This document shows positions 18,331-26,482 of a DNA stretch of 64,000 nt, one piece after another. Position 1 is the first letter of the stretch; every line of letters starts with the position of its first letter. The stretch spans positions 2,297,001-2,361,000 of the forward strand of contig NZ_CP017174.1 of the NCBI RefSeq assembly GCF_006402735.1, given 5' to 3'. The DNA is from Myxococcus xanthus. GTDB taxonomy: Bacteria; Myxococcota; Myxococcia; Myxococcales; Myxococcaceae. Both the position numbers and the translations under genes were made by a program. The notes under the pieces are model-generated. The model had not been told where the DNA came from, did no database searches, and saw only the letters and a program-made list of their open reading frames with translations.

Positions 18331-19015
18331 GCCCAAGCGTCCTTCCGTCCAGACCACCGCGGCTCCCCTCATCCCTGAGTCTCCGACGTACGACAAGCTC
18401 CGAAAGGCGGCCGCGGGATGTCAGGCCTGCCCGCTGTGGCGCACGGGCACCCAGACTGTCTTTGGCGAGCCTGAGGGCCAGCCGCGCCCCGGCCCCCGGG
18501 TGATGCTGGTGGGGGAGCAGCCGGGAGACCAGGAGGACCGGGCCGGCAGGCCCTTCGTGGGTCCCTCCGGGCGGCTGCTGGACGAGTCGCTGGAGGCCGC
18601 CGGCATCGACCGCGCGCAGGTGTACGTCACCAATACGGTGAAGCACTTCAAGTGGACCGGCCAGGGGCCTCGGCGCATCCACGCGAAGCCGACCACGACG
18701 GAGATTCGCGCCTGCCTGCCGTGGCTGGAGGCGGAGATTCGCGTGTTCCGCCCGGATGTCCTCGTCTGCCTGGGGGCCACCGCGGCACAGGCGCTGCTGG
18801 GCAAGGCGTTCCGGGTGACGCAGTCGCGTGGGCAGCCGATGGCGTCGGAATGGGCGCGGGTGGTGGTGGCCACGATGCACCCGTCCTCCATCCTCCGCGC
18901 GCCTGACCCTCGGGCGAGGGAGGCCGCGCTGGAGGCCTTCGTGGACGACTTGCGCCAGGTGGCGCGCATCATCCACGGCCTGTCTGAAGGGGAGGGCGCG
19001 CACGCGCCCATGTGA
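18329..19015 (+). CDS. udgX: UdgX-family uracil-DNA glycosylase/uracil-DNA binding protein
   Basis: A 228-residue member of the family 4-like uracil-DNA glycosylases. Motif A is GEQPGDQEDRAGRPFVGPSG. The loop GPRRIHAKP near residues 113-121 is the UdgX signature (KRRIH in mycobacteria), in which the His, here His118, bonds covalently to the abasic product after uracil removal. Cys31, Cys34, the Cys in EIRACLPWL and the Cys in VLVCLGATAAQ are suited to holding a 4Fe-4S cluster. Motif B is MHPSSILR. The ATG at 18329 lacks a Shine-Dalgarno sequence; GTG at 18320 is an alternative. It probably repairs or flags uracil in DNA. Confidence 0.9.
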   Translation: MPKRPSVQTTAAPLIPESPTYDKLRKAAAGCQACPLWRTGTQTVFGEPEGQPRPGPRVMLVGEQPGDQEDRAGRPFVGPSGRLLDESLEAAGIDRAQVYVTNTVKHFKWTGQGPRRIHAKPTTTEIRACLPWLEAEIRVFRPDVLVCLGATAAQALLGKAFRVTQSRGQPMASEWARVVVATMHPSSILRAPDPRAREAALEAFVDDLRQVARIIHGLSEGEGAHAPM

Positions 19016-19070
19016 GGAAGCACCGCGGCGGGATTGCGGTCCGGACGCGAGGGAAGAAGACTCCGCCGCC

Positions 19071-19832
19071 ATGAGCGTGCGCGTCGAGAAGAACGGCCCC
19101 GTCACCACCGTCATCCTGGACCGCCCGGAGGTACGCAACGCCGTGGATGGCGCCACCGCCCAGGCGCTGGCGGAGGCCTTCCGCGCCTTCGACGCGGACC
19201 CGGACGCGCGGGTGGGCGTGCTCCATGGAGAAGGGGGCACCTTCTGCGCCGGGGCGGACCTGAAGGCCGTCTCCGAGGGCCGGTTGCCCCGCCTGGAGCT
19301 GGACGGAGATGGCCCCATGGGCCCTTCGCGCATGGTGCTGTCGAAGCCCGTCATCGCGTCTATTGGCGGCCATGCCGTGGCGGGCGGACTGGAGCTGGCG
19401 CTGTGGTGTGATTTGCGCGTGGCCGAGGAGGACGCCGTCCTGGGCGTCTTCTGCCGCCGCTGGGGCGTGCCCCTCATCGATGGGGGGACGGTGCGGCTGC
19501 CCCGGCTCATCGGCCTGTCGCGGGCCCTGGACCTCATCCTCACGGGCCGGGCCGTGTCCGCCCAGGAGGCACTGGCCATGGGGCTGGTCAACCGCGTGGT
19601 GCCCCGGGGGCAGGCGCGCGAGGCCGCCGAGGCCCTGGCGCGCGAGGTGGCCGCCTTCCCGCAGGCGTGCATGAACGCGGACCGGCGCTCCGCCTACACC
19701 CAGGCGGGGCTGGGCACCGAGGACGCACTGCGTCAGGAGTTCGCCCGCGGCGTCAAGGTGCTAGAGTCGGAGTCCATTGTCGGCGCCACGCGTTTTGCCC
19801 AGGGGGCAGGGCGTCACGGGAAGTTCGAATAG
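19071..19832 (+). CDS. Enoyl-CoA hydratase/isomerase (crotonase) family protein
   Basis: A 253-residue crotonase-fold protein acting on acyl-CoA thioesters. The two oxyanion-hole segments are clear: FCAGADLKAVSEG and ASIGGHAVAGGLELALWCD. The active-site region reads FCRRWGVPLIDGGTVRLPRLIG, so the position usually held by the first catalytic Glu is not acidic, and the second Glu position (ALDLILTG) carries Asp. Classic water addition is therefore doubtful; isomerase, hydrolase or other chemistry is possible. It follows udgX by 55 bases on the same strand and precedes the cystathionine enzyme, with no obvious pathway link. Substrate cannot be predicted. Confidence 0.85.
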   Translation: MSVRVEKNGPVTTVILDRPEVRNAVDGATAQALAEAFRAFDADPDARVGVLHGEGGTFCAGADLKAVSEGRLPRLELDGDGPMGPSRMVLSKPVIASIGGHAVAGGLELALWCDLRVAEEDAVLGVFCRRWGVPLIDGGTVRLPRLIGLSRALDLILTGRAVSAQEALAMGLVNRVVPRGQAREAAEALAREVAAFPQACMNADRRSAYTQAGLGTEDALRQEFARGVKVLESESIVGATRFAQGAGRHGKFE

Positions 19833-19879
19833 GCGGGTCCTGCTGCGCGGCCGGGAGGGACTGTGTTAGTTCCCCCGGC

Positions 19880-21025
19880 ATGCGCTTCGACACGCTTGCC
19901 ATTCACGCCGGTCAGGAGCCGGACCCCACCACGGGCGCCATCATGACGCCCGTCTACCTGACTTCCACCTACGTCCAGGACGGCCCCGGAGAGCACAAGG
20001 GCTACGAGTACAGCCGGACGCAGAACCCCACCCGCAAGGCGCTCCAGGACTGTCTGGCCGCGCTGGAGGGAGCGAAGTACGGCGCGGCCTTCGCCTCCGG
20101 CCTGGCGGGCACGGACATGCTGATGCACATGCTGGATTCGGGCGACCACGTGGTCGTCTCGGACGATGTGTACGGCGGCACCTTCCGCCTCTTCGACAAG
20201 GTGTTCCGGCGGGCCGGGCTGCACTTCTCCTTCGTGGACCTGTCCAAGCCGGAGAACTTCGAGGCGGCGATTACGCCGAAGACGAAGATGGTGTGGGTGG
20301 AGTCCCCCACCAACCCGATGCTCAAGCTCATCGACCTGGCGCGCATCGCCGAGGTCGCCAAGAAGCGGAACATCCTCTCCGTCGCCGACAACACGTTCAT
20401 GACGCCGTACTTCCAGCGCCCGCTGGACCTCGGCTTCGACGTGGTGGCGCACTCCACCACCAAGTACATCAACGGCCACAGCGACGTGGTGGGCGGCTTC
20501 GTCTGCACCAGCCGCGAGGACGTGGCTGAGCGGATGTACTTCCTCCAGAACGCGGTGGGCGGCGTGTCCGGCGCCTTCGACAGCTTCATGGTGCTGCGCG
20601 GCGTGAAGACGCTGCACGTGCGCATGGACCGCCACGCCTCCAACGCGATGAAGGTGGCGCAGTTCCTGGCGTCCCACCCGAAGGTGAAGAAGGTCACCTA
20701 CCCGGGCCTGGAGTCGCACCCGCAGCACGCGCTCGCCAAGCAGCAGATGACGGGCTTTGGCGGCATGGTGACGTTCGACATCCAGGGCGGCCTGGAGGCG
20801 GCGCGTACCTTCCTGAAGACGGTGAAGGTGTTCGCCTGCGCCGAGTCGCTCGGCGGCGTCGAGTCCCTCATCGAGCACCCGGCCATCATGACCCACGCCT
20901 CCATCCCCAAGGAGACGCGCGAGCAGCTGGGCATCACCGACGGCTTCATCCGCCTGTCGGTGGGCATCGAGGACGCGCGGGACCTGGTGGACGACCTGGC
21001 GCAGGCGCTCGACGCCGCGAAGTAG
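19880..21025 (+). CDS. Cystathionine gamma-synthase/lyase (Cys/Met PLP enzyme)
   Basis: A 381-residue PLP enzyme of the Cys/Met metabolism class, of standard length. The cofactor Lys is Lys195 in HSTTKYINGHSD. Also visible are YSRTQNPTRKALQDCLAALEG, ASGLAGTDM (phosphate and PLP contacts), YGGTFRLFDKV, WVESPTNPMLK and the closing AESLGGVESLIEHPAIMTH. Sequence alone does not separate gamma-synthase from gamma-lyase. Because a cystathionine beta-synthase is encoded 2.8 kb downstream on the other strand, gamma-lyase action in reverse transsulfuration (cystathionine to cysteine) is the better guess. A strong terminator follows. Confidence 0.93.
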   Translation: MRFDTLAIHAGQEPDPTTGAIMTPVYLTSTYVQDGPGEHKGYEYSRTQNPTRKALQDCLAALEGAKYGAAFASGLAGTDMLMHMLDSGDHVVVSDDVYGGTFRLFDKVFRRAGLHFSFVDLSKPENFEAAITPKTKMVWVESPTNPMLKLIDLARIAEVAKKRNILSVADNTFMTPYFQRPLDLGFDVVAHSTTKYINGHSDVVGGFVCTSREDVAERMYFLQNAVGGVSGAFDSFMVLRGVKTLHVRMDRHASNAMKVAQFLASHPKVKKVTYPGLESHPQHALAKQQMTGFGGMVTFDIQGGLEAARTFLKTVKVFACAESLGGVESLIEHPAIMTHASIPKETREQLGITDGFIRLSVGIEDARDLVDDLAQALDAAK

Positions 21026-21052
21026 CCGTCAGGGCCTCGTGCCCGGTTGCCC

Positions 21053-21097
21053 AGGGCCTCCCCGCGCTTCTCCTTTGTGGAAGCGCGCGGAGGCCCT
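21053..21097 (+). terminator. Strong terminator after the cystathionine enzyme gene
   Basis: A long hairpin: 9 perfect pairs at the base (21053-21061 with 21089-21097), a small internal loop, then 7 perfect pairs (21064-21070 with 21080-21086) and a 9-base loop. It lies 28 bases after the stop. Its GGGCCTCC base sequence recurs in the terminator at 23715-23750. Confidence 0.75.
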
Positions 21098-21184
21098 TGT
21101 CATGCCGTCGTCCGGGCTGGAGGCGGCGTGCTGATTTGCTAGGCTGCCCGCTCAGGCAGTGTCCGCCCCTGGAGACCGACCCCC

Positions 21185-21607
21185 ATGACCCGAGAAGAAG
21201 CGCAGATGCTGGCGCAGGCGTTCCTCGCCGCCAACGGCACCCCCAACAGCGTCGGCATCAACCCGCAGGGCTTCGGCGGCGTCGCCCTGGGCGATGCCCA
21301 GCTCTACTTCGAGTGGCACGACAAGGAGCAGGCGCTGGAGTGCAGCGCCCTCATCCACCGGTTCCGGGACACCCCCAAGCCGGGCATCCTGGAGGGCTTC
21401 CAGGACGAGCAGAAGAAGGGCACCGACACCGGCGGCGGCACCGTGGACTTCGAGCCGGAGAACAAGTCCCTGTTCCTCAGCCGCACCTACACCACGGCGC
21501 CACAGATCCCCATCTTCAACGACGACATGAAGCGGCTGATGAAGGCCAGCCTCGAGTGGAGCAGTACCGTCCTGAACCGGGTGGCGGACCGCGTCTTCGG
21601 ACGCTGA
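21185..21607 (+). CDS. Small conserved protein, paralog of the gene at 22717
   Basis: A 140-residue soluble protein I cannot place in a known family. It has no signal peptide or membrane helix. Its body ([45 protein letters not shown]) aligns along nearly its whole length with the protein at 22717-23256; by hand count about 70 of 114 aligned positions are identical. The alternating hydrophobic strands and final amphipathic helix are reminiscent of small dimeric secretion chaperones or immunity proteins, but no motif proves it. It precedes an esterase gene on the same strand, which the second paralog follows, so the three probably act together. Confidence 0.85.
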   Translation: MTREEAQMLAQAFLAANGTPNSVGINPQGFGGVALGDAQLYFEWHDKEQALECSALIHRFRDTPKPGILEGFQDEQKKGTDTGGGTVDFEPENKSLFLSRTYTTAPQIPIFNDDMKRLMKASLEWSSTVLNRVADRVFGR

Positions 21608-21609
21608 TC

Positions 21610-21630
21610 CTTTGCCGCGGTGCGGCAAAG
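21610..21630 (+). terminator. Compact hairpin between the small protein and the esterase gene
   Basis: A 9-bp stem (21610-21618 with 21622-21630) around a 3-base loop starts three bases after the TGA stop. No T run follows. It could reduce read-through into the esterase gene or stabilise the upstream mRNA. The remaining intergenic stretch to 21714 is slightly AT-richer and may contain the esterase promoter. Confidence 0.45.
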
Positions 21631-21714
21631 TGAGGGGCGCCGCAACTTCCAAGACCCTGGGGCGATAATTCCCTCACTAGCAGTCCACTCCTTCCAAACC
21701 GTCTGGAGCCCCCC

Positions 21715-22713
21715 ATGAACCCCATCGAGCGCGGCCGGAAACTCATCAACACGGTCCGTACCGGTGCCGAGAAGGCCATTGACCGCACGCAGGACGCCGT
21801 GGGTAACGCCGTCGACAACGTGAAGGACGCCGCGGTTTCCGGTGGCCGCAAGGTCGGCCAGTTCGTGGACGGCTTCGAGAACGCCGTCTCCGGCACCGCC
21901 CGGGGCGTGGGCAACGTCGTCGGCGGCGCCGCGCGGGGCGTGCAGGAGTTCTTCGGCGGCGGCAACCAGCCGGACCGCGTGCACGACGGCAAGCTGCTGG
22001 GCGCGAACGGCGCGACGTTCCCGCCGGGTACCCCGCTGGCGGACATCCCGGGCGTGACGCCGGCCAACAACCCGAACCCGCAGTCGACGGTCCTCTACGT
22101 CAACGGCATCCTGACGACGAAGGAGGCCCAGTCCGAGAGCCTGCAGGCCATCGCCAACGCGACGGGCTCGCGCGTCGTCGGCATCCACAACGCCACCGAG
22201 GGCATGGGCGCGGACCTGGCCCAGTGCGTGAAGGACAAGCTGGACAAGGGTACCAACCCCGCCGTGGACACCCTGGCGGACGCGCTCTACACCGAAATCA
22301 AGGCCGGCCGTGACGTGCACCTGCTGGCGCACAGCCAGGGTGGCCTCGTCTCCAGCCGCGCGCTGAACGACGTGTACAACCGGCTGCGCATCGAAGATGG
22401 GATGTCCAAGCAGGACGCCAAGGCGCTGATGGGGAAGATCGACGTGGAGACGTTCGGCGCCGCCGCCACCACGTACCCGGACGGCCCGAACTACGTGCAC
22501 TACGTGAACCGTGGCGACCCGGTCCCCAGCATGTTCGGCCTGGGCCCCATCCCGGACAAGTGGAACCCCATCGCGGACGGTGGCAAGGGCTCCAAGGTCC
22601 ACCACTTCAACGAGTTCCACCTGAACCCGTTCGACGGCCACAGTTTCGAGGCCGTCTACCTCAAGAACCGCGTGCCGTTCGACCAGGCCCGCGAAGGCAA
22701 CTTCGACAAGTAA
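21715..22713 (+). CDS. Alpha/beta-hydrolase (lipase/esterase-like) with LEA-like N-terminus
   Basis: A 332-residue protein without a signal peptide. Residues 1-85 are small, charged and Gly/Ala/Val-rich, with repeating AVxxAVDNVKDAA-type segments like LEA or amphipathic helices. The hydrolase domain follows: STVLYVNGILTTKEAQ strand, then the nucleophile elbow HLLAHSQGGLVSS with Ser207, Asp268 in NRGDPVP and His309 in DGHSFEAVY, a complete Ser-Asp-His triad in the right order. The AHSQGG elbow is common in phospholipase-like effectors and in cyclic-lipid hydrolases. Flanking paralogous genes suggest it has dedicated partners. Substrate unknown. Confidence 0.85.
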   Translation: MNPIERGRKLINTVRTGAEKAIDRTQDAVGNAVDNVKDAAVSGGRKVGQFVDGFENAVSGTARGVGNVVGGAARGVQEFFGGGNQPDRVHDGKLLGANGATFPPGTPLADIPGVTPANNPNPQSTVLYVNGILTTKEAQSESLQAIANATGSRVVGIHNATEGMGADLAQCVKDKLDKGTNPAVDTLADALYTEIKAGRDVHLLAHSQGGLVSSRALNDVYNRLRIEDGMSKQDAKALMGKIDVETFGAAATTYPDGPNYVHYVNRGDPVPSMFGLGPIPDKWNPIADGGKGSKVHHFNEFHLNPFDGHSFEAVYLKNRVPFDQAREGNFDK

Positions 22714-22716
22714 CCC

Positions 22717-23256
22717 ATGGCTACCGCTCCCCGCAGTGGCCTCGCTGGCCTGCTCAGGTCCTGGATTTCGGGCCTGGGCCCCGCTGCTCAGGCGGATACG
22801 CCGCTGACGAGGGAGTCTGCCCAGCGACTGGTCCAGGGCTTCCTCCATGAAGAGGGCACGCCGCCCAGCCCGGGCATCAATCCCCAGGGCTTCGGCGGGC
22901 TCTCCGCGGGGGGCGCGTCGCTCTACTTCGAGTGGTTGGAGGACACCCAGGCGCTGAAGTGCAGCGCCTTGGTGTACCGCTTCCGCGAGCCGCCCAAGCC
23001 CGGCGTCATCGAGGGCTTCCAGGCGGAGGAGCAGGAGGGCACGGATGCCGGTGGCGGCACCGTGGACTACGAGCGGGAGAACCGGGGCCTCTACCTGGCC
23101 CGGACGTACACCCGCATGCCGTCCGAGCGCGCCTTCGCCAAGGAGATGCGCCGGCTGATGAAGGTCAGCATCAAGTGGAACTCCGAGGTGTTGGATCGCG
23201 TCGCTTCGCGCGTGTTCCACCCGGAGGAACTGGAATCCAAGGACACGTCGCGTTGA
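22717..23256 (+). CDS. Small conserved protein, paralog of the gene at 21185
   Basis: A 179-residue protein starting at an ATG four bases after the esterase stop, so it is surely co-transcribed with it. A 30-residue extra N-terminus, moderately hydrophobic ([15 protein letters not shown]), precedes the domain shared with the protein at 21185-21607: [61 protein letters not shown] short charged tail follows. It may be a chaperone, adaptor or antitoxin-like partner of the esterase. I do not recognise the family. Confidence 0.85.
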   Translation: MATAPRSGLAGLLRSWISGLGPAAQADTPLTRESAQRLVQGFLHEEGTPPSPGINPQGFGGLSAGGASLYFEWLEDTQALKCSALVYRFREPPKPGVIEGFQAEEQEGTDAGGGTVDYERENRGLYLARTYTRMPSERAFAKEMRRLMKVSIKWNSEVLDRVASRVFHPEELESKDTSR

Positions 23257-23266
23257 AGTAGCGCCC

Positions 23267-23707
23267 ATGCGCTACTTCGAGGACTTCCAGCCCGGGGACG
23301 TGAGCGAACACGGCCCCCACGTGGTGTCGCGCGAGGAAATCATCGCCTTCGCGACGCAGTTCGATCCGCAGCCCTTCCACCTGAGCGATGAAGCCGCCCG
23401 CGACAGCATCTTCGGCGGGCTGGTGGCCAGCGGTTGGCACACCGCCTCCCTGTGTCACCGGCTGTTGGTGGACAGCTTCCTGGGGCAGACGTCCAGCCTG
23501 GGCTCGCCCGGCTTGGATGAGCTGCGCTGGCTCAAGCCCGTGCGTCCGGGGGACACGTTGCACGTGCGCGTGGAGGTCGTCTCCGCCACGCCGTCGCGCA
23601 GCAAACCGGACCGGGGCGCCATCAAGCTCCGCATGGAGGTGCGCAACCAGAAGGACGAGGTGGTGATGACGGAGCTGGCCAACGTGCTCTTCGGCCGGCG
23701 TCCCTGA
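23267..23707 (+). CDS. MaoC-like (R)-specific enoyl-CoA hydratase/dehydratase
   Basis: A 146-residue hot-dog-fold protein. The hydratase 2 motif is complete: Asp33 and His38 in [17 protein letters not shown], followed by [16 protein letters not shown]. Such proteins add water to trans-2-enoyl-CoA or act in fatty acid and polyketide modification. It begins ten bases after the upstream small protein and could be in the same transcript, though a functional link is not evident. It ends at a strong bidirectional terminator shared with the converging cystathionine beta-synthase gene. Confidence 0.92.
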   Translation: MRYFEDFQPGDVSEHGPHVVSREEIIAFATQFDPQPFHLSDEAARDSIFGGLVASGWHTASLCHRLLVDSFLGQTSSLGSPGLDELRWLKPVRPGDTLHVRVEVVSATPSRSKPDRGAIKLRMEVRNQKDEVVMTELANVLFGRRP

Positions 23708-23714
23708 ACACGAA

Positions 23715-23750
23715 GGGCCTCCCGTTTCCACTGGGGAAACGTGGAGGCCC
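23715..23750. terminator. Bidirectional terminator between maoC-like and cystathionine beta-synthase genes
   Basis: A 15-bp stem with one bulged base (23715-23729 with 23735-23750) and a 5-base loop lies between two converging genes. It can work on both strands. Confidence 0.75.
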
Positions 23751-23782
23751 TCGGTGCTTCCCGGGCGCGAGTGCGCCGGGGA

Positions 23783-25150
23783 CTACGCCGCCGTGCGGTG
23801 CAGGTAGTCGATGAGGTCGATCTTGGTGACGATGCCGACCACCTTCTCGCCGTCCTTCACCACCGCCACGTTGTCCTGAGCGAAGACTTCGCGCAGACGG
23901 GCGATGCTGGTGTCGAGCGACAGCGCGCCCTGCAGCGGCGCGATGATGCTGTCGATGCTGTCGGAGAACTTCGCCTTGCCGGCGACCAGCGCGTTGAGCA
24001 GGTCGTACTCGTGCACCATGCCCACCGTGCGGCCGTCGTCGCCCACCACCGGCATCTGGCTGATGCCGTGGCCGCGCATCGTCTCGACCACCTGGTCGAC
24101 CTTGTCACCGCGGCGCGCCGTCTTCACGTCCTTGCGCTTGTCGCCCAGGATGTCGCGGATGGTGCCGGCGCCCTTCTCCTCCAGGAAGCCGTTGTCGCGC
24201 ATCCACTCGTCCGAGTGGAACTTGCTGATGTAGCTGCTGCCCGAGTCCGGGAGCACGACGACAATCGTCTTGCCCTTGCCGACTTCCTTGGCCAACTGCA
24301 CCGCGACGTGAATCGCCGCGCCCGAGGAGCCGCCGGCGAAGATGCCTTCCTCACGCGCCAGGCGGCGCGCGGCGATGAAGCACTGGCGGTCATCGACCTG
24401 GCGCACGTCGTCCAGGTTCGTGAAGTCCATGGCGCCGCACAGCATGTCCTCGCCGATGCCTTCCACCTTGTAGACGTGCGGCTCGGTCAGCTTGCCCGTC
24501 TTGAAGTAGCCCTCGTAGACGGAGCCCTCCGGGTCCACGCCCACGTTCTTGAGGCCGGGAATCTTCTCCTTCAGGAACTTGCCGGCGCCGCTCATGGTGC
24601 CGCCGGTGCCCAGGCCTGCGACGAAGTAGTCGAACTTGCCCTCGGTCTGCTCGTAGATCTCAGGACCGGTGGTGTTGTAGTGCGCCTCGATGTTGTCGGG
24701 GTTGTGGTACTGGTTCAGCATGAACGCGCCCGGCGTCTCGCGGTGCAGGCGCTTGGCCGTCTCGTAGTAGCTGCGCGGGTCCTCGGCCGGCACGTTCGTC
24801 GGCGTCACCACCACCTGCGCGCCCAGCGCCTTGAGGCGGTTGATCTTCTCCAGGGACATCTTGTCCGGCATGGTGAAGATGCACTTGTAGCCCTTGACCG
24901 CCGCGGCCAGCGCCACGCCCATGCCGGTGTTGCCGGACGTGTTCTCGACGATGGTGCCGCCGGGCTTGAGCTTCCCCTCCCGCTCGGCCTTCTCGAGGAT
25001 GTAGAGCGCCATGCGGTCCTTGATGGACGCGCCCGGGTTCATGAACTCGCACTTGACCAGCACGGTCGCGTCGTTCGGCCCGACGAGCTTGTTGAGCTTG
25101 ACCAGCGGCGTGTTGCCAATGGCGGTGAGAATGTTCTCGTGGATGTCCAT
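23783..25150 (-). CDS. Cystathionine beta-synthase with paired CBS domains
   Basis: A 455-residue PLP enzyme that joins serine and homocysteine. The cofactor Lys is Lys44 in NPGASIKDR; the phosphate-binding ENTSGNTG and GLGTGGTMSGAGKFLK segments and the SGSSYISK-type C-terminal part of the catalytic domain are all present. Two CBS domains occupy about residues 330-455 (VVETMRGHGISQMPVVGDDGRTVGMV and VFAQDNVAVVKDGEKVVGIVTKIDL); in other enzymes this pair binds adenosyl ligands and controls activity. No haem-binding N-terminus is present. With the gamma-synthase/lyase nearby it fits reverse transsulfuration. A TTATAT in the upstream region is a possible -10. Confidence 0.93.
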   Translation of the reverse strand: MDIHENILTAIGNTPLVKLNKLVGPNDATVLVKCEFMNPGASIKDRMALYILEKAEREGKLKPGGTIVENTSGNTGMGVALAAAVKGYKCIFTMPDKMSLEKINRLKALGAQVVVTPTNVPAEDPRSYYETAKRLHRETPGAFMLNQYHNPDNIEAHYNTTGPEIYEQTEGKFDYFVAGLGTGGTMSGAGKFLKEKIPGLKNVGVDPEGSVYEGYFKTGKLTEPHVYKVEGIGEDMLCGAMDFTNLDDVRQVDDRQCFIAARRLAREEGIFAGGSSGAAIHVAVQLAKEVGKGKTIVVVLPDSGSSYISKFHSDEWMRDNGFLEEKGAGTIRDILGDKRKDVKTARRGDKVDQVVETMRGHGISQMPVVGDDGRTVGMVHEYDLLNALVAGKAKFSDSIDSIIAPLQGALSLDTSIARLREVFAQDNVAVVKDGEKVVGIVTKIDLIDYLHRTAA

Positions 25151-25300
25151 CGCGGCTTCCGTAAGTTAATGAGGGTTCGCGGCGCGTCTTATATGCCGCC
25201 GCACTGGCCCGGTCGACAGCGTGTGGCCTCTTGCGACCCTGGAGAGCGTTGAACCCACCCCGGCGGGCAGGGAGTTCCGACGCACCCGGACGAGGGGGGA

Positions 25301-25354
25301 GGATGGCTGGCCGCCCGTCGGGTTGGCGACAGCCCGGGGGGCGTCCGGCCATCC
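25301..25354. promoter_or_regulatory. Large imperfect inverted repeat upstream of the AmgK-like gene
   Basis: Two arms of about 24 bases (25301-25324 and 25331-25354) are complementary at all but five or so positions, giving a stable stem. It lies in the 290-base divergent region between the cystathionine beta-synthase and AmgK-like genes, about 90 bases before the latter start. It may be an mRNA leader structure or terminator for an unseen transcript. Confidence 0.4.
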
Positions 25355-25440
25355 GCCCGGACAGGCCTTTGACCCGGATGGGCGCGCCTCCGATACTCGT
25401 GTGCGACTTGCGTCAACCCCCTCCGGAGAACCCCGTCGAT

Positions 25441-26481
25441 ATGGAACTCGAGGCCGCCCTGCGCGACCAGGTGGGACAGGCCATTGGCCGTCCCGTTCCC
25501 AACGCCCCCATCACGAAGCTGAAGGGCGAGGCGAGCAGCCGCTCGTACTACCGCGTTGGCGCGCCGCCCGAGAGCTGGGTGGTGATGGTGATGCCGCCCG
25601 ACTCGACGAAGAAGAGCGACGAGGCCACCAAGGGCGAGCCGCCCAAGGAGCTGCCCTTCGTCAACGTGCACCGCTACCTGGAGAAGCTGGGTGTGCGCGT
25701 GCCAGGCATCCTCCGCTACGACGAGCCGGCGGGGATGATGGTGATTGAAGATTTAAGTGACATCACCTTCGAGTCCGCGCTGGAGGGCGGCAAGCACCAC
25801 GAGGCGCTCTACAGCCGCGCCGTGGACCTGCTGGCGCGCCTGCGCGCGGCGGCGGAGAAGGCGGAGGACCCGGACTGCCTGGCCTTCACCCGCGCCTTCG
25901 ACGAGGACCTCTACGACTGGGAGCTGCACCACTTCCGTGAGTGGGGCCTGGAGGCGTGGAGTGGCAAGACGCCCACCGACGCCGAGCGCGCCGAACTGGA
26001 CGCCACCTTCCGCGACATCGCCCGGCAGCTGGCCGCCGCGCCTCGTGGCTTCACCCACCGCGACTACCAGAGCCGCAACATCATGGTGAAGGAGGGCGAG
26101 CTGGTCGTCATCGACTTCCAGGACGCGCTCCAGGGCCCGCGCCAGTACGACCTGGTGGCGCTCTTGCGCGACAGCTACGTGGAGCTGGACCGCGACTTCG
26201 TGGACGCGATGCTGGACCGCTACATCGCCACCTTCCAGGAGGTGAGCGGCGAGCGCATCGACGCGGCGTCCTTCAAGGCCTTCTTCGACTTGCTCACCAT
26301 CCAGCGCAAGCTGAAGGACGCGGGCCGCTTCGAGTTCATCCACCGCGTGAAGGGCAACCCGGGCTTCCTGGTGTCCATCCCCGCGTCGCTGCGCTACGTG
26401 CGTGAGGGCTTCGCGCGGCGGCCGGAGCTGCGCAAGCTGCAGGACCTGGTGGCGAAGTACGTCCCGGAGCTGGCGGCCTGA
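25441..26481 (+). CDS. amgK: AmgK-like sugar kinase (aminoglycoside phosphotransferase fold)
   Basis: A 346-residue kinase of the APH fold. The ATG at 25441 has a weak purine tract about 11 bases upstream. The nucleotide loop is GEASSRSYYRV, the catalytic loop is FTHRDYQSRNIMV and the metal motif is VVIDFQDALQGPRQYD, all typical of AmgK, which phosphorylates N-acetylmuramic acid and N-acetylglucosamine at the anomeric position in peptidoglycan recycling. The next gene, two bases away, encodes a MurU-type nucleotidyltransferase, the usual partner. Both support the call, though other APH kinases are possible. Confidence 0.85.
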   Translation: MELEAALRDQVGQAIGRPVPNAPITKLKGEASSRSYYRVGAPPESWVVMVMPPDSTKKSDEATKGEPPKELPFVNVHRYLEKLGVRVPGILRYDEPAGMMVIEDLSDITFESALEGGKHHEALYSRAVDLLARLRAAAEKAEDPDCLAFTRAFDEDLYDWELHHFREWGLEAWSGKTPTDAERAELDATFRDIARQLAAAPRGFTHRDYQSRNIMVKEGELVVIDFQDALQGPRQYDLVALLRDSYVELDRDFVDAMLDRYIATFQEVSGERIDAASFKAFFDLLTIQRKLKDAGRFEFIHRVKGNPGFLVSIPASLRYVREGFARRPELRKLQDLVAKYVPELAA

Positions 26482-26482
26482 G

